This document shows positions 1 to 7,995 of a stretch of DNA of 11,364 nt, one piece after another. This stretch comes from Deltaproteobacteria bacterium (GTDB lineage: Bacteria; Desulfobacterota; DSM-4660; Desulfatiglandales; Desulfatiglandaceae): NCBI GenBank assembly GCA_029932035.1, contig JAOZQV010000092.1:1-11364 (forward strand), read 5' to 3'. The notes beneath the pieces were generated by a model that was not told the DNA's origin, did not search any database, and was given only the letters and a program-made list of their open reading frames with translations. A program made the translations under genes and the position numbers. The stretch's first letter is position 1, and every line of letters begins with the position of its first letter.

Positions 1-2
1 AC

Positions 3-524
3 CATAGCATACTTGAGGCGGCTATCGGTATGGCCACCATCAACTCACTCCTTGAGATAGATGAGGATTCCTGTATTGAGCTCAATGCCGCTGAGCTGAT
101 CAAAGAAAAGGGGAGGGACAAGAAAGTAGCTATTGTGGGTCATTTTCCCTTTATTCCGAAAATTCGCGAGATTGCAAGAAAGGTCTGGGTTGTTGAGAAA
201 AACCCAAAGGAGGGCGATCTCGATGAAAGTGCGGCAGAGGACCTGATTCCTCGGGCTGATGTTGCAGCCATCACAGGGACCTCCCTGACGAACCATACCC
301 TGGATCACCTCCTTGAACTCTGCAATTCGGCTGCCTACGTGATTTTGTTAGGCGATACGGCGCCCCTCGCCCCTCTCCTTTTTGACTACGGTGTGGATGC
401 CATCTCAGGCACAAAGGTGGTGAACCCGGAACTGGCCCTAAGGTGTGTCAGCCAGGGGGCCAATTTCAGACAGATCAGGGGGGTAAAGCGTCTCACCATG
501 AAGAGGGGGGCAGGATTTAAATAA
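3..524 (+). CDS. DUF364 family protein (putative heavy-metal chelation domain), 5' end outside window
   Basis: The frame is open from base 3 and reads without a break into the ATG at 30, and the residues before that ATG (ILEAAIGMATINSLL) look like family sequence. The true start therefore lies upstream and the 164-aa version from 30 is not the real protein. The visible part matches the DUF364 pattern as I know it: a Rossmann-like strand (KKVAIVGHFPFIPKI), an acidic VVEKNP segment, AAITGTSLTNHTLDHLLEL, VILLGDTAPLAPLLFDYGVD and a GTKVVNPE turn near the C-terminus. Family members are proposed to bind metals, often beside transport or cofactor genes; no activity is established that I could name. 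The stop is TAA at 522-524, and the sigma-54 activator begins about 50 bases later, so co-transcription is plausible. Family call fairly sure, function unknown. Confidence 0.75.
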   Translation, partial: HSILEAAIGMATINSLLEIDEDSCIELNAAELIKEKGRDKKVAIVGHFPFIPKIREIARKVWVVEKNPKEGDLDESAAEDLIPRADVAAITGTSLTNHTLDHLLELCNSAAYVILLGDTAPLAPLLFDYGVDAISGTKVVNPELALRCVSQGANFRQIRGVKRLTMKRGAGFK

Positions 525-576
525 TGACACCAAGTGCATCGCATCGCTTCCTTTGCTGAAACGAAAGACCAAAATA

Positions 577-2010
577 ATGGAACCTATTAATATCCTTATT
601 ATCGACGATGAACGTGTCATCTGCAACGGGTGTAGCCTGGCGCTTTCTGACGAAAGCCATTTAGTCGACATCCGTATGACCGGCAGAGCAGGGCTCGATG
701 CGATATTAAAAGGTCAATACGACGTGGTCCTGTTGGACCTGAAACTTCCGGATCTGGGTGGCATGGAGATCCTGAGCGCCATCCGAAAGGAAAAGCCGGA
801 AGTGTATATTATTGTTATGACAGGCTATTCCTCTGTGCAAAATGCGGTGGAAGCCATGAAGTTGGGCGCCTTTGATTACTTAGCAAAGCCCTTCTCTGAC
901 GATGAATTAGCGATTGCAGTAGAAAAGGCAGTGGAAAACAAACGTCTGAAAGAAGAAAATCTTTCCCTGCGCCAGCAACTCAGCGACCAGTTTGGCTTCA
1001 GTAACATCATCGGTGAAAGCCCTGGGATTCTCAAAATATTTGAACAGATTCAAAAAGTTGCACCCACCGACAGCACGGTGCTGCTTTGTGGGGAGACCGG
1101 AACTGGAAAAGAACTCTTTGCCAGAGCTATTCATGCCCACAGTAAAAGAGCTGCCCGCCAATTTGTGGCGGTGGACTGCAGTACGTTCTCTTCTTCGCTG
1201 TTGGAAAGTGAACTGTTCGGCCATATCAAAGGCGCGTTTACCGGCGCTGTTAAGGATAAAGCCGGCATCTTTGAGATTGCCAATCAAGGATCTCTCTTTC
1301 TGGACGAGGTGGCAAATCTGGACATGGGTACTCAGGCCAAACTGTTGAGGGCCATGGAAACGCAGGAATTCAAGCCGGTGGGAGGCAGCCTGCTGAAAAA
1401 GTCGGATGTCAGGATCATTGCCGCGACCAATCGGGATCTAAAAACCATGGTTGATGATGGCAACTTCCGGGAAGATTTTTTCTATCGTTTAAACGTGTTT
1501 CCTGTCTTTATACCTCCGCTCAGGGAACGAAAAGATGATATCCCGAGGCTGCTCTACCACTTTTTAAAGATGTACTGCCGCCAGATTGAAAAGCGGGTCG
1601 ACGGATTTTCAGACGATGCCCTCGAAATGTTGATAAACAACGACTGGCCAGGCAATGTTCGCCAGCTCAAGAATGTGGTCGAACGTCTGGTCATCATGGC
1701 CGATGACCAGATTTTGGATTATCGGGACCTCACAGATCATTGGGATGCAGATCGGAATCAAAACAGGGGATCGATTCCTGAAACATTAGATGAACTCAAA
1801 TCAGTCAAACGGCATCTGTTGGAGAACCAGTTCGGTCAAATTGAGCGAGCTTTTCTTCAAAAGGCCCTTTCGGCTGCACAAGGCAACGTCACCCAGGCAG
1901 CCAAACGAGTGGGTATGCAAAGATCGAATTTTTCAGCCCTTATGAAAAAACACCGACTCTCTGCAAATTGTACTGAGATGACTTCAAAATGCGCAGATTC
2001 AATGAAATAG
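577..2010 (+). CDS. NtrC-type sigma-54-dependent response regulator (receiver, AAA+, Fis HTH)
   Basis: A 477-aa three-domain activator. The receiver (about 1-120) has the acidic pair D10/D11, phospho-acceptor D54, T82 and K104. The AAA+ domain has Walker A GETGTGKE (172-179), the GAFTGA loop that contacts sigma-54 (219-224) and Walker B ending at D243/E244. A Fis-type helix-turn-helix lies at about 434-459 (GNVTQAAKRVG). All key residues are intact, so it should hydrolyse ATP and open sigma-54 promoters once phosphorylated. I chose ATG 577 because family homology starts at MEPINILIIDDE; a TTG at 553 would add eight basic residues (MLKRKTKI) and has no better ribosome site. A sigma-54 promoter lies 237 bases past its stop and is an obvious candidate target, though no enhancer site could be proved. 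The receiver has an unusual Cys pair (C16, C19). The partner kinase may be the GAF kinase at 3245. Confidence 0.93.
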   Translation: MEPINILIIDDERVICNGCSLALSDESHLVDIRMTGRAGLDAILKGQYDVVLLDLKLPDLGGMEILSAIRKEKPEVYIIVMTGYSSVQNAVEAMKLGAFDYLAKPFSDDELAIAVEKAVENKRLKEENLSLRQQLSDQFGFSNIIGESPGILKIFEQIQKVAPTDSTVLLCGETGTGKELFARAIHAHSKRAARQFVAVDCSTFSSSLLESELFGHIKGAFTGAVKDKAGIFEIANQGSLFLDEVANLDMGTQAKLLRAMETQEFKPVGGSLLKKSDVRIIAATNRDLKTMVDDGNFREDFFYRLNVFPVFIPPLRERKDDIPRLLYHFLKMYCRQIEKRVDGFSDDALEMLINNDWPGNVRQLKNVVERLVIMADDQILDYRDLTDHWDADRNQNRGSIPETLDELKSVKRHLLENQFGQIERAFLQKALSAAQGNVTQAAKRVGMQRSNFSALMKKHRLSANCTEMTSKCADSMK

Positions 2011-2246
2011 GAAAATGTCGTGCCAAGTCCCGTATGAGACCCAATATTACTGTATAATTAATTATATGTATATAACTATTTGAAATACCATAAACAAATA
2101 ACCATGCAACTCCATTATCCATACAAAGATTTATACACCCATTCTTTGCCCTACACACACCAGCCTTTTCGGTCTTTCGATGCAGGTACTTGATATTAAA
2201 GCAAATTCATCTGGTAATAATTTTCATTTCGTAGTGGCTTGTTTTT
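2011..2246. other. AT-rich gene-free region upstream of the sigma-54 promoter
   Basis: No credible coding sequence is visible on either strand; the small minus-strand frame at 1940-2158 mostly overlaps the activator gene and has no family resemblance. The stretch is noticeably richer in A+T than its neighbours. A perfect 14-base palindrome TATAATTAATTATA sits at 2053-2066. The position, upstream of a -24/-12 promoter and just after an NtrC-type gene, is where enhancer and DNA-bending sites are normally found, but I cannot assign a specific activator site. Confidence 0.4.
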
Positions 2247-2262
2247 TGGCACGGCCCTTGCT
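2247..2262 (+). promoter_or_regulatory. Sigma-54 (-24/-12) promoter
   Basis: The sequence TGGCACGGCCCTTGCT matches the sigma-54 consensus (TGGCACG, four bases, TTGCW) at every conserved position. The GG at 2248-2249 and GC at 2260-2261 are 12 bases apart, as required. A T-run precedes it. Transcription would start near 2273, about 66 bases before the response regulator at 2339. It needs an activator of the kind encoded at 577-2010. Confidence 0.88.
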
Positions 2263-2264
2263 TA

Positions 2265-2317
2265 TTTAAGAAATCAAACAGCGGAGGAAACAATTTGATA
2301 AAGCAAAATTTCTTAAA
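2265..2317. repeat. Inverted repeat spanning the predicted transcription start
   Basis: TTTAAGAAAT (2265-2274) and ATTTCTTAAA (2308-2317) are exact reverse complements. The left arm continues with CAAA (2275-2278), complementary to TTTG at 2294-2297, leaving an unpaired stretch on the right side. Since the predicted start is near 2273, most of the left arm would not be in the transcript. This could be a DNA site for a regulator rather than an RNA hairpin, or chance in AT-rich DNA. Confidence 0.4.
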
Positions 2318-2338
2318 TTCGCAACAGGAGGGATTAAA

Positions 2339-3028
2339 ATGCAAAAATCAGAGGAAAACAAAGCGATCGAGGAGCAGATACCACCCCATATCCTGGTGAT
2401 GGAAGATGATGTTAGTGTGGCTAAGGGCCTTGAGATGGTACTAAGCGAAGAGGGATATGATGTCAATCTGGCAGGCACGGGCGAGCTGGCCTTAGAGGCT
2501 TTCAAGCAAAAGCGCTATGATCTGTTAGTGGCAGATCTCAGGCTGCCGGACATTGACGGCATGGAGGTGATCAAAAAGGTTAAGGCGGAAAAACCTGAAA
2601 CGCAGGTCATCGTGATTACCGGATATGGCACCACTGCCACTGCGGTGGAGGCCATGAAATTGGGCGCTCATGACTTCCTGCCCAAACCGTTCACTGAAGA
2701 GCAGATCAAGGCGAGTATCGATGATGCGCTAAAGGAGAATGTGGCTGAGACGGCGAAAGCCCTCATCCAAAAAGCCGGAACAGAGGAAGAAAGGCTTATC
2801 CAGAAGCGAGAGGTCATCCAGGCATTAAACCGGACGGCCGAAGATGGGGATTTCCGGCGCGATTTGATGGAGAACGGATCCGTGGCATTGGAGGGCTACC
2901 ACCTTTCAAGCGAAGCAAAAGCAGCCGTCGCGTCGGGCGACTTGAAATGGATTAATGAAAATGTTGGGGAGCTTACCCAAAAACAATTGATGTTTATTTA
3001 TAAACGCCTGGAGCGGGAGGCATGGTAA
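2339..3028 (+). CDS. Response regulator with N-terminal receiver and unassigned C-terminal domain
   Basis: A 229-aa protein with a strong ribosome site (CAGGAGGGA) just before ATG 2339. After a 16-residue hydrophilic lead, the receiver (about 17-135) shows acidic residues E22/D23/D24, phospho-acceptor D66 in VADLRLPD, T94 and K116 in LPKPF, so it should be phosphorylated. From about 135 there is a charged helical linker, then a compact stretch (about 160-229) with FRRDLMENG, ALEGYHLSSEAKAAV and SGDLKWINENVG. It has no HTH, AAA+, HD, GGDEF or other output domain I recognise. The pattern of a short helical unit with EGYHLSSEAKAAVASGD faintly recalls the small LigA-like domain, but that is only an impression. 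It is the first gene after the sigma-54 promoter and is followed by a probable terminator, so it may be a single-gene transcript. Receiver certain, output unknown. Confidence 0.88.
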   Translation: MQKSEENKAIEEQIPPHILVMEDDVSVAKGLEMVLSEEGYDVNLAGTGELALEAFKQKRYDLLVADLRLPDIDGMEVIKKVKAEKPETQVIVITGYGTTATAVEAMKLGAHDFLPKPFTEEQIKASIDDALKENVAETAKALIQKAGTEEERLIQKREVIQALNRTAEDGDFRRDLMENGSVALEGYHLSSEAKAAVASGDLKWINENVGELTQKQLMFIYKRLEREAW

Positions 3029-3083
3029 TTGGGATTTAGGCATATACGGCTCTCATTACGCTGAGGCAACCGGCCAAGGTCAG

Positions 3084-3122
3084 CCGAAAAACCCGGTTTG
3101 TGGAAAAAGCCGCGTTTTTTGG
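3084..3122 (+). terminator. Probable intrinsic terminator after the response regulator
   Basis: The 5' arm 3084-3096 (CCGAAAAACCCGG) pairs with the 3' arm 3110-3122 (CCGCGTTTTTTGG) at 12 of 13 positions, counting one G-T pair, with one C-C mismatch and a 13-base loop. The T-run lies in the 3' arm rather than after it, and the matching A-run is in the 5' arm. It begins 56 bases past the stop codon at 3028. If active, the kinase gene at 3245 needs its own promoter in 3123-3244; a TTGACA at 3142-3147 lies there but lacks a convincing -10. Confidence 0.5.
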
Positions 3123-3244
3123 TATCTGCTAAGATAAGCGGTTGACAGCCATATGTTTTCTGTGTAAGCCCGTGTAGTTTCTTTTGCTCTTGAAAACGCC
3201 GGGGCTAGTTCCGTTGCGGTAACCCTGCAAAAGGCAGTTGATCC

Positions 3245-4480
3245 ATGACTTCATCGACAAAGTTTGAAAGCTATTTCCACGTTCTTAGGGATGTCATTCG
3301 GGCGATGCACTCCATCACCAATCTCCAGGAAGTGCTCAATATCGTGGTAACCAAAACCACTGGTGCTCTGGACGCAAAAGGGGCTCTGCTCAGGATTCTC
3401 AATGAGGAAACCAACCAGTTCGAGGTGCGGGCAGCCTGTGGATTAGGCGAGCGGTATCTCACAAAGGGGCCGGTTACCACCGAAACGGTGCTCTCCACCT
3501 TAGCCGAACTGGACAAGGTCTACATTATCACGGACATCTGGAATGCGCCCAGGGTCGAATACCCTCAGGCAACGTGGGACGAAGGCGTCCGTATGATGGT
3601 CGACATGCCCCTTGGCATCGATAAACCTATGGGGCTCATCCGGATATACTTTACCGAGCAACGTGAATTTTCAGATGATGAACTGGATTTCATCAAAACG
3701 GTTGCCATGCATTGCGCCTGCGTTATCGAACGTGTTCAAGTTATGGAAAGCCAGCAGTCCAAGTTCAGTCATCTGGTGGCCCATGTGGACAAATTGTCGT
3801 CCTTAGGCCGAATGGCCGCCGGCATTGCCCATGAGATCAATAACCCCTTGGCCGGCATCCTGCTTTACAGCTCCAACCTGAGCAAAAAGGTCCCGTCAGG
3901 AGGCCTTCTCGAAGAAGGGCTGAAGATTATCGTCAAGGAAACCCAGCGCTGCAAAACTATCATCCAGGGTCTGCTTGAATTCGCACGCGACAGAGAACCT
4001 CAAAGGGCACTGGTTAATATAAACGATATTATGGAGTCGGCATTAGGGATTGTGGAAAATGAGTTTCACCTGCGGCATGTGCGTGTTAGAAAACAGTTGG
4101 ATAAGATCATAGAAAAGGTGTACTTGGACGAAAATCAGATCGAACAGGTTTTTATTAATATCCTCCTCAATGCATTGCAAGCTGTTGAAAATAAAGGTGT
4201 AGTGACTGTCCAAACCGTTGTGGACCTGGAGCATAAAAAGATTCATATCGAGATTTCAGACAACGGTTGCGGTATTGCCCCAGACCATATGAAAAAACTT
4301 TTCGAACCTTTTTTCTCTACCAAGGCAAATGGAACAGGACTTGGATTAGCGGTCAGTTATGGCATCGTCGAGAATCATCAGGGTGATATCCGCGTATTCA
4401 GTAAACCGGGGAAGGGCACGCGTTTCATAATTGACTTTCCTTTCCTGGTTGAAAATTCCATCGGCAAGGGGAGGCCATGA
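3245..4480 (+). CDS. Cytoplasmic GAF-domain sensor histidine kinase
   Basis: A 411-aa kinase with no membrane segment or signal peptide. A GAF-type sensor occupies about 15-165 (opening ITNLQEVLNIVVTKTTGALD). The dimerisation and phosphoacceptor helix has LGRMAAGIAHEINNPLAG with H196 as the phosphorylated His. The ATPase domain shows the N box (INILLNA, N305/N309), DNGCGI (339-344), the F box FEPFFSTK and GTGLGL (363-368). All catalytic motifs are present. The GAF domain should sense a soluble ligand or redox state; it contains several Cys (C65, C157, C159), but no sensing chemistry can be read. The ribosome site before ATG 3245 is weak. The stop overlaps the next gene's start (ATGA), so kinase and receiver are translationally coupled. 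Likely partners are that receiver and possibly the sigma-54 activator at 577. Confidence 0.92.
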   Translation: MTSSTKFESYFHVLRDVIRAMHSITNLQEVLNIVVTKTTGALDAKGALLRILNEETNQFEVRAACGLGERYLTKGPVTTETVLSTLAELDKVYIITDIWNAPRVEYPQATWDEGVRMMVDMPLGIDKPMGLIRIYFTEQREFSDDELDFIKTVAMHCACVIERVQVMESQQSKFSHLVAHVDKLSSLGRMAAGIAHEINNPLAGILLYSSNLSKKVPSGGLLEEGLKIIVKETQRCKTIIQGLLEFARDREPQRALVNINDIMESALGIVENEFHLRHVRVRKQLDKIIEKVYLDENQIEQVFINILLNALQAVENKGVVTVQTVVDLEHKKIHIEISDNGCGIAPDHMKKLFEPFFSTKANGTGLGLAVSYGIVENHQGDIRVFSKPGKGTRFIIDFPFLVENSIGKGRP

Positions 4481-4845
4481 AATCTCTTAAGGTCCTGGTT
4501 GTTGACGATGAGGGCGTGATTTGTGAGGCCTGCAATCTGGTTTTAGCGGAAAAAGGCCATACGGTTGATTATTGCAAAACCGGTAAAACCGGATTGATTG
4601 CAATCGAACGGGGCAAATATGACGTTATCCTGTTAGATATGAAGCTGCCCGATATAGACGGCATGGAAATTCTGGAGACGGTAAGGGCAGAAATACCTGC
4701 GCCACGCGTGATTGTCATGACAGGATATTCCACTATGTCAAATGCCGTGCAGGCCATGAAATTGGGGGCGGCCGATTATCTTGCCAAACCCTTTACCGAT
4801 GATGAACTGATTGAAGCCGTTGAAAAGACTTGTCCCGAACAGTGA
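4477..4845 (+). CDS. Single-domain CheY-like response regulator
   Basis: A 122-aa receiver with nothing after it. It has D10/D11, phospho-acceptor D54 in LLDMKLPD, the MTGYST switch and K104 in LAKPF. It starts inside the kinase stop (ATGA, 4477-4480) with AAGGGGAGG just upstream. It closely resembles the receiver of the sigma-54 activator at 577: the same numbering of key residues, the same CxxC pair (C16, C19) and shared strings such as NAV-AMKLGA-DYLAKPF. That suggests duplication, or a shared kinase. With no output domain it would act as a phosphate carrier or sink, or through protein contact. hdrA starts 77 bases downstream and could be on the same transcript. Confidence 0.93.
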   Translation: MKSLKVLVVDDEGVICEACNLVLAEKGHTVDYCKTGKTGLIAIERGKYDVILLDMKLPDIDGMEILETVRAEIPAPRVIVMTGYSTMSNAVQAMKLGAADYLAKPFTDDELIEAVEKTCPEQ

Positions 4846-4922
4846 CTGCAAGAAGACGGTCGTGGAAAATGCCTATTTCCGGGCCACATATTTAGAGAAT
4901 GAGTAAGAAAGGGAGTATTTTT

Positions 4923-7900
4923 ATGAGCGACAATGAGCGAAACGGACAGCTACGGGGCGCCGTCATGGTGGTTGGTGGAGGGATCGCCGGAATGCAGGCT
5001 GCCTTAGATATGGCAAATTCGGGCTTTTATGTCTACATGGTTGAGAAATCACCGGGCATTGGCGGGGTCATGGCCCAGTTGGACAAGACTTTCCCGACCA
5101 ATGATTGTTCCATGTGAATCTTAGCGCCAAAACTGGTCGAGGTCGGCCGGCACGTCAATATCGACTTATTAACCCTGAGTGAAGTAAAAGATATATCGGG
5201 AAAGGAGGGCAATTTCAGTGTAACCGTTGTACGTCATCCACGATTTGTGGATATGGATAAATGTATTGCCTGTGGAACCTGTGCTGAAAAATGCCCGAAA
5301 AAGGTGGATGACTTCTATAACGCGCGTTTGATCAAGCGTAAAGCCATTTATGTACCCTACTCGCAAACCGTGCCCCTCAAATACGCAATTGATAAGGATA
5401 ATTGCATCTATTTTAAAAATGGGAAATGCAGGGCATGTGAAAAATTCTGCGAGGCAGGGGCGATTAATTTTGATGATCAGGAAACGGAAATCACCTTAAA
5501 TGTAGGCTCGCTGATTATGGCGCCCGGTTTTAAGTCTTTTGACCCGAGCCGGTATGATACCTATTCGTACACCGCCCTCCCCAACGTCGTTACCTCTCTG
5601 GAATTTGAACGGATTCTCTCTGCAACCGGGCCCTTCATGGGGCATCTCGCAAGGCCTTCCGACGAAAAAGAACCTGAAAAGATAGCCTGGTTTCAATGTG
5701 TGGGTTCCAGAGATATGAATCGTTGCGACAATGGCTATTGTTCCTCCGTATGCTGTATGTACGCGGTCAAACAGACGGTCGTTGCAAGGGAGCATAGCAA
5801 GGTTCTCTTAGATTGTTCCATCTTCTTTATGGATATGCGGACCCACGGGAAGGATTTTGACCGTTACTATGAAAATGCCAAAAAGGAGGGAGTCAAATTT
5901 ATCCGGTCCCGCGTTCATTCCGTGGAAGCTTTGCCAGGGACGGATGACCTTCTGGTGCGTTATGTGGATGATAACGGCCACCTTGAGAAAGAAACATTCA
6001 ACATGGTCGTGCTTTCAACCGGGCTTGAGATCGATGAAAATGTTATTGAGCTTTCAAAGCGCCTCCGTATCGATCTTGATCAATACCACTTTACCCAATC
6101 GGATAGTTTTCACCCGGTGGCCACATCTGTACCGGGAATTTATGCCTGCGGCGCATTTACCGGCCCCAAGGATATCCCCCAGTCGGTCATGGAGGCCAGT
6201 GCGGCCGCATGTGCGGCAACAGAGCGGTTGGCCCCTGCGCGTAACACCGAGACAAGGGCCGTCGATACACCGCAAGAGAGAGACATCACAAGGGAATCTT
6301 CGAGGATAGGGGTATTTGTATGCAACTGCGGGATAAACATCGGAGGTGTGGTAAGGGTTCCGGAGGTGGCGGAATTTGCAAGGACTCTACCCAATGTCGT
6401 TTATGTTGAGGAAAACCTGTTTACCTGCTCACAGGACACCCAGGATAAGATGACAGAGGTTATCAGGGAGAAAGGGTTGAACCGCGTGGTCGTTGCCGCG
6501 TGCACACCCAGAACCCATGAGGGGCTGTTCCAGGAAACTCTGATTAATGCAGGCCTGAATAAATATCTCTTTGAGATGGCGAATATCAGAAATCATGATT
6601 CCTGGGTTCATGCTGATGACCCGGATGCGGCCACGGAAAAGGCGAAAGATCTCGTGCGTATGGCCGTGGCCAAGACTGATCTTTTGAGTCCATTGCAGCA
6701 GACGGATCTATCCATAACACAGTCTGCCCTCGTAGTTGGCGGCGGTGTCTCTGGAATGACGGCTGCTCTTTCGTTGGCCCATCAAGGCTACCCGGTGCAT
6801 CTTATTGAGAAATCAGATTCATTGGGAGGTAATGCCTTGACTCTTTACAGGGCGCACAAGGGTGAAGAGGTAGCGACCTTTGTAAAGGAGTTGGTCAATG
6901 AGCTTGAGTCTGAAGATTTAATAACCATTCACGAGAATTCGACCATTACCGGTGTGGATGGGTTTATCGGTAATTTCAAATCGCAGGTCACGAACGGTGT
7001 GTCAAAAGAGGAGATAGCCCATGGCGTTGCTATTTTTGCAACCGGCGCTAAGGAATATAAGCCTGACGAATATCTGTACGGAAAACATAGGGCCGTTGTG
7101 ACCCATTCAGAGATGGATCAGCTTTTCCAGACTAACGCCCCCCGGCTAATTGAGGCCAGGAATGTGGCTTTTATTCAATGCGTTGGATCGAGGAATGAAG
7201 AGCATCCCTACTGTTCAAAGGTTTGTTGCACACATACCGTTGAAAGTGCGCTGGAAGTCAAGCGGAGGAATCCGGATGCAGATATCTATGTCTTTTACCG
7301 GGACATGAGGACCTATGGCACTCGGGAAGATCTTTACAGAAAGGCAAGGGCCGAGGGGGTCCTTTTTGTCCGCTATTCTAAAAACGGAAAGCCCGTGGTA
7401 AGCGCAGATGGCGACGAGGTGAAGATTGAATTCAGAGATCCGATCCTCAACCGCACATTGGCAGTCCAGGCCGACATCCTCTGTCTCGCCACAGCGATTG
7501 TTTCACACAGGGACCATGCCATGGCCCAGTTTTTTAAGGTTCCAATGGACGCAGACGGATGGTTCTTAGAGGCCCACCAGAAATTAAGGCCGGTTGATTT
7601 TGCCAATGACGGTGTCTTCCTTTGTGGCATGGCCCACTACCCAAAACCGATCGACGAGAGTATCGCACAGGCCCAGGCCGCCGCGTCAAGGGCATTAACG
7701 GTCCTTGCCATGGACACCATTAGGGTAGGCGGCATTGTTTGTTCTATTGATGCCGAACTCTGTTCCGGATGTCTTGCATGCATCAATGTCTGTCCATACA
7801 TCGCAATATCCTTCAACGATGATAAACAGGTCGCAGAAGTAAACGAGGCCTTGTGTAAAGGCTGCGGCGCCTGTGCGGCCACCTGTCCCTCCGAGGCGCC

Positions 7901-7964
7901 GATCTTGATGGGATTTAATAATAAGGAGCTTTATGCTCAGATCAAGGGAGCGTTGGCTGCCTGA
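4923..7964 (+). CDS. hdrA: Selenocysteine-containing HdrA-like flavin/iron-sulfur protein, tandem double-FAD form
   Basis: A 1013-aa protein read through an in-frame UGA (5115-5117, Sec65). Homology runs on without a shift across it: TNDCSM-U-ILAPKLVEV, where other HdrA proteins have Cys or Sec. ATG 4923 has AAAGGGAG eight bases upstream, better than ATG 4899. Order: FAD motif VVGGGIAGMQAA (about 16-27); C62-x2-U65; [4Fe-4S] Cys 114/117/120/124 and 161/169/172/176; Cys-rich QCVGSR site (259, 268, 273, 277, 278); a second HdrA-type N-terminal domain from about 460 (GVFVCNCG, C467/C469, C502, C527); second FAD motif VVGGGVSGMTAA (about 604-615); second QCVGSR site (753, 764, 768, 769); C-terminal 2[4Fe-4S] ferredoxin (947/950/953/957, 978/981/984/988). 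Methanogen HdrA has one FAD module, so this is a tandem form. In that family HdrA carries the electron-bifurcating FAD in a cytoplasmic complex. It leads the operon with mvhD and formate dehydrogenase; the exact electron acceptors here are inferred. Confidence 0.93.
5115..5150 (+). promoter_or_regulatory. Sec UGA and predicted SECIS hairpin of hdrA
   Basis: The UGA is at 5115-5117. CTGGTC (5133-5138) pairs fully with GGCCGG (5145-5150), counting G-U pairs, around the six-base loop GAGGTC (5139-5144). The loop starts 22 bases after the UGA and contains GGUC, like the GGUC in the E. coli fdhF SECIS loop. It lies within the coding sequence, as bacterial SECIS elements do. Confidence 0.75.
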
Positions 7965-7995
7965 TCACTCTGTCTAAGATTATAAGGAGACTACT

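Noticed and set aside
907..1287. 126-residue minus-strand frame in the sigma-54 activator
   Set aside because: It is antisense to the receiver and AAA+ regions with no ribosome site or family likeness; a shadow of the real gene.
2053..2066. Palindrome TATAATTAATTATA as a specific activator-binding site
   Set aside because: It is made only of A and T in an AT-rich region and lacks a second copy, so chance is a good explanation; mentioned only in the region description.
2283..2400. Upstream leader peptide starting at TTG 2295 after GGAGG
   Set aside because: It would overlap the response regulator start out of frame, uses a rare start codon and has no recognisable composition.
3142..3170. Sigma-70 promoter for the histidine kinase (TTGACA at 3142-3147)
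   Set aside because: No acceptable -10 hexamer occurs at 16-18 bases spacing (TAAGCC or similar), so it is not listed as a feature.
4861..4897. Hairpin GGAAA/TTTCC before hdrA as a terminator or riboswitch
   Set aside because: The stem is only five pairs with no T-run, and no known riboswitch core could be recognised.
5115..5117. Nonsense mutation splitting hdrA into a 64-residue piece and a separate downstream gene
   Set aside because: Homology is continuous across the UGA, the family uses Cys or Sec at that site, a SECIS-like hairpin follows, and the same arrangement recurs in mvhD and fdhA.
5857..6309. 150-residue plus-strand frame inside hdrA
   Set aside because: It lies wholly in another frame of hdrA, whose own frame is full of family motifs; the alternative product has no recognisable domain.
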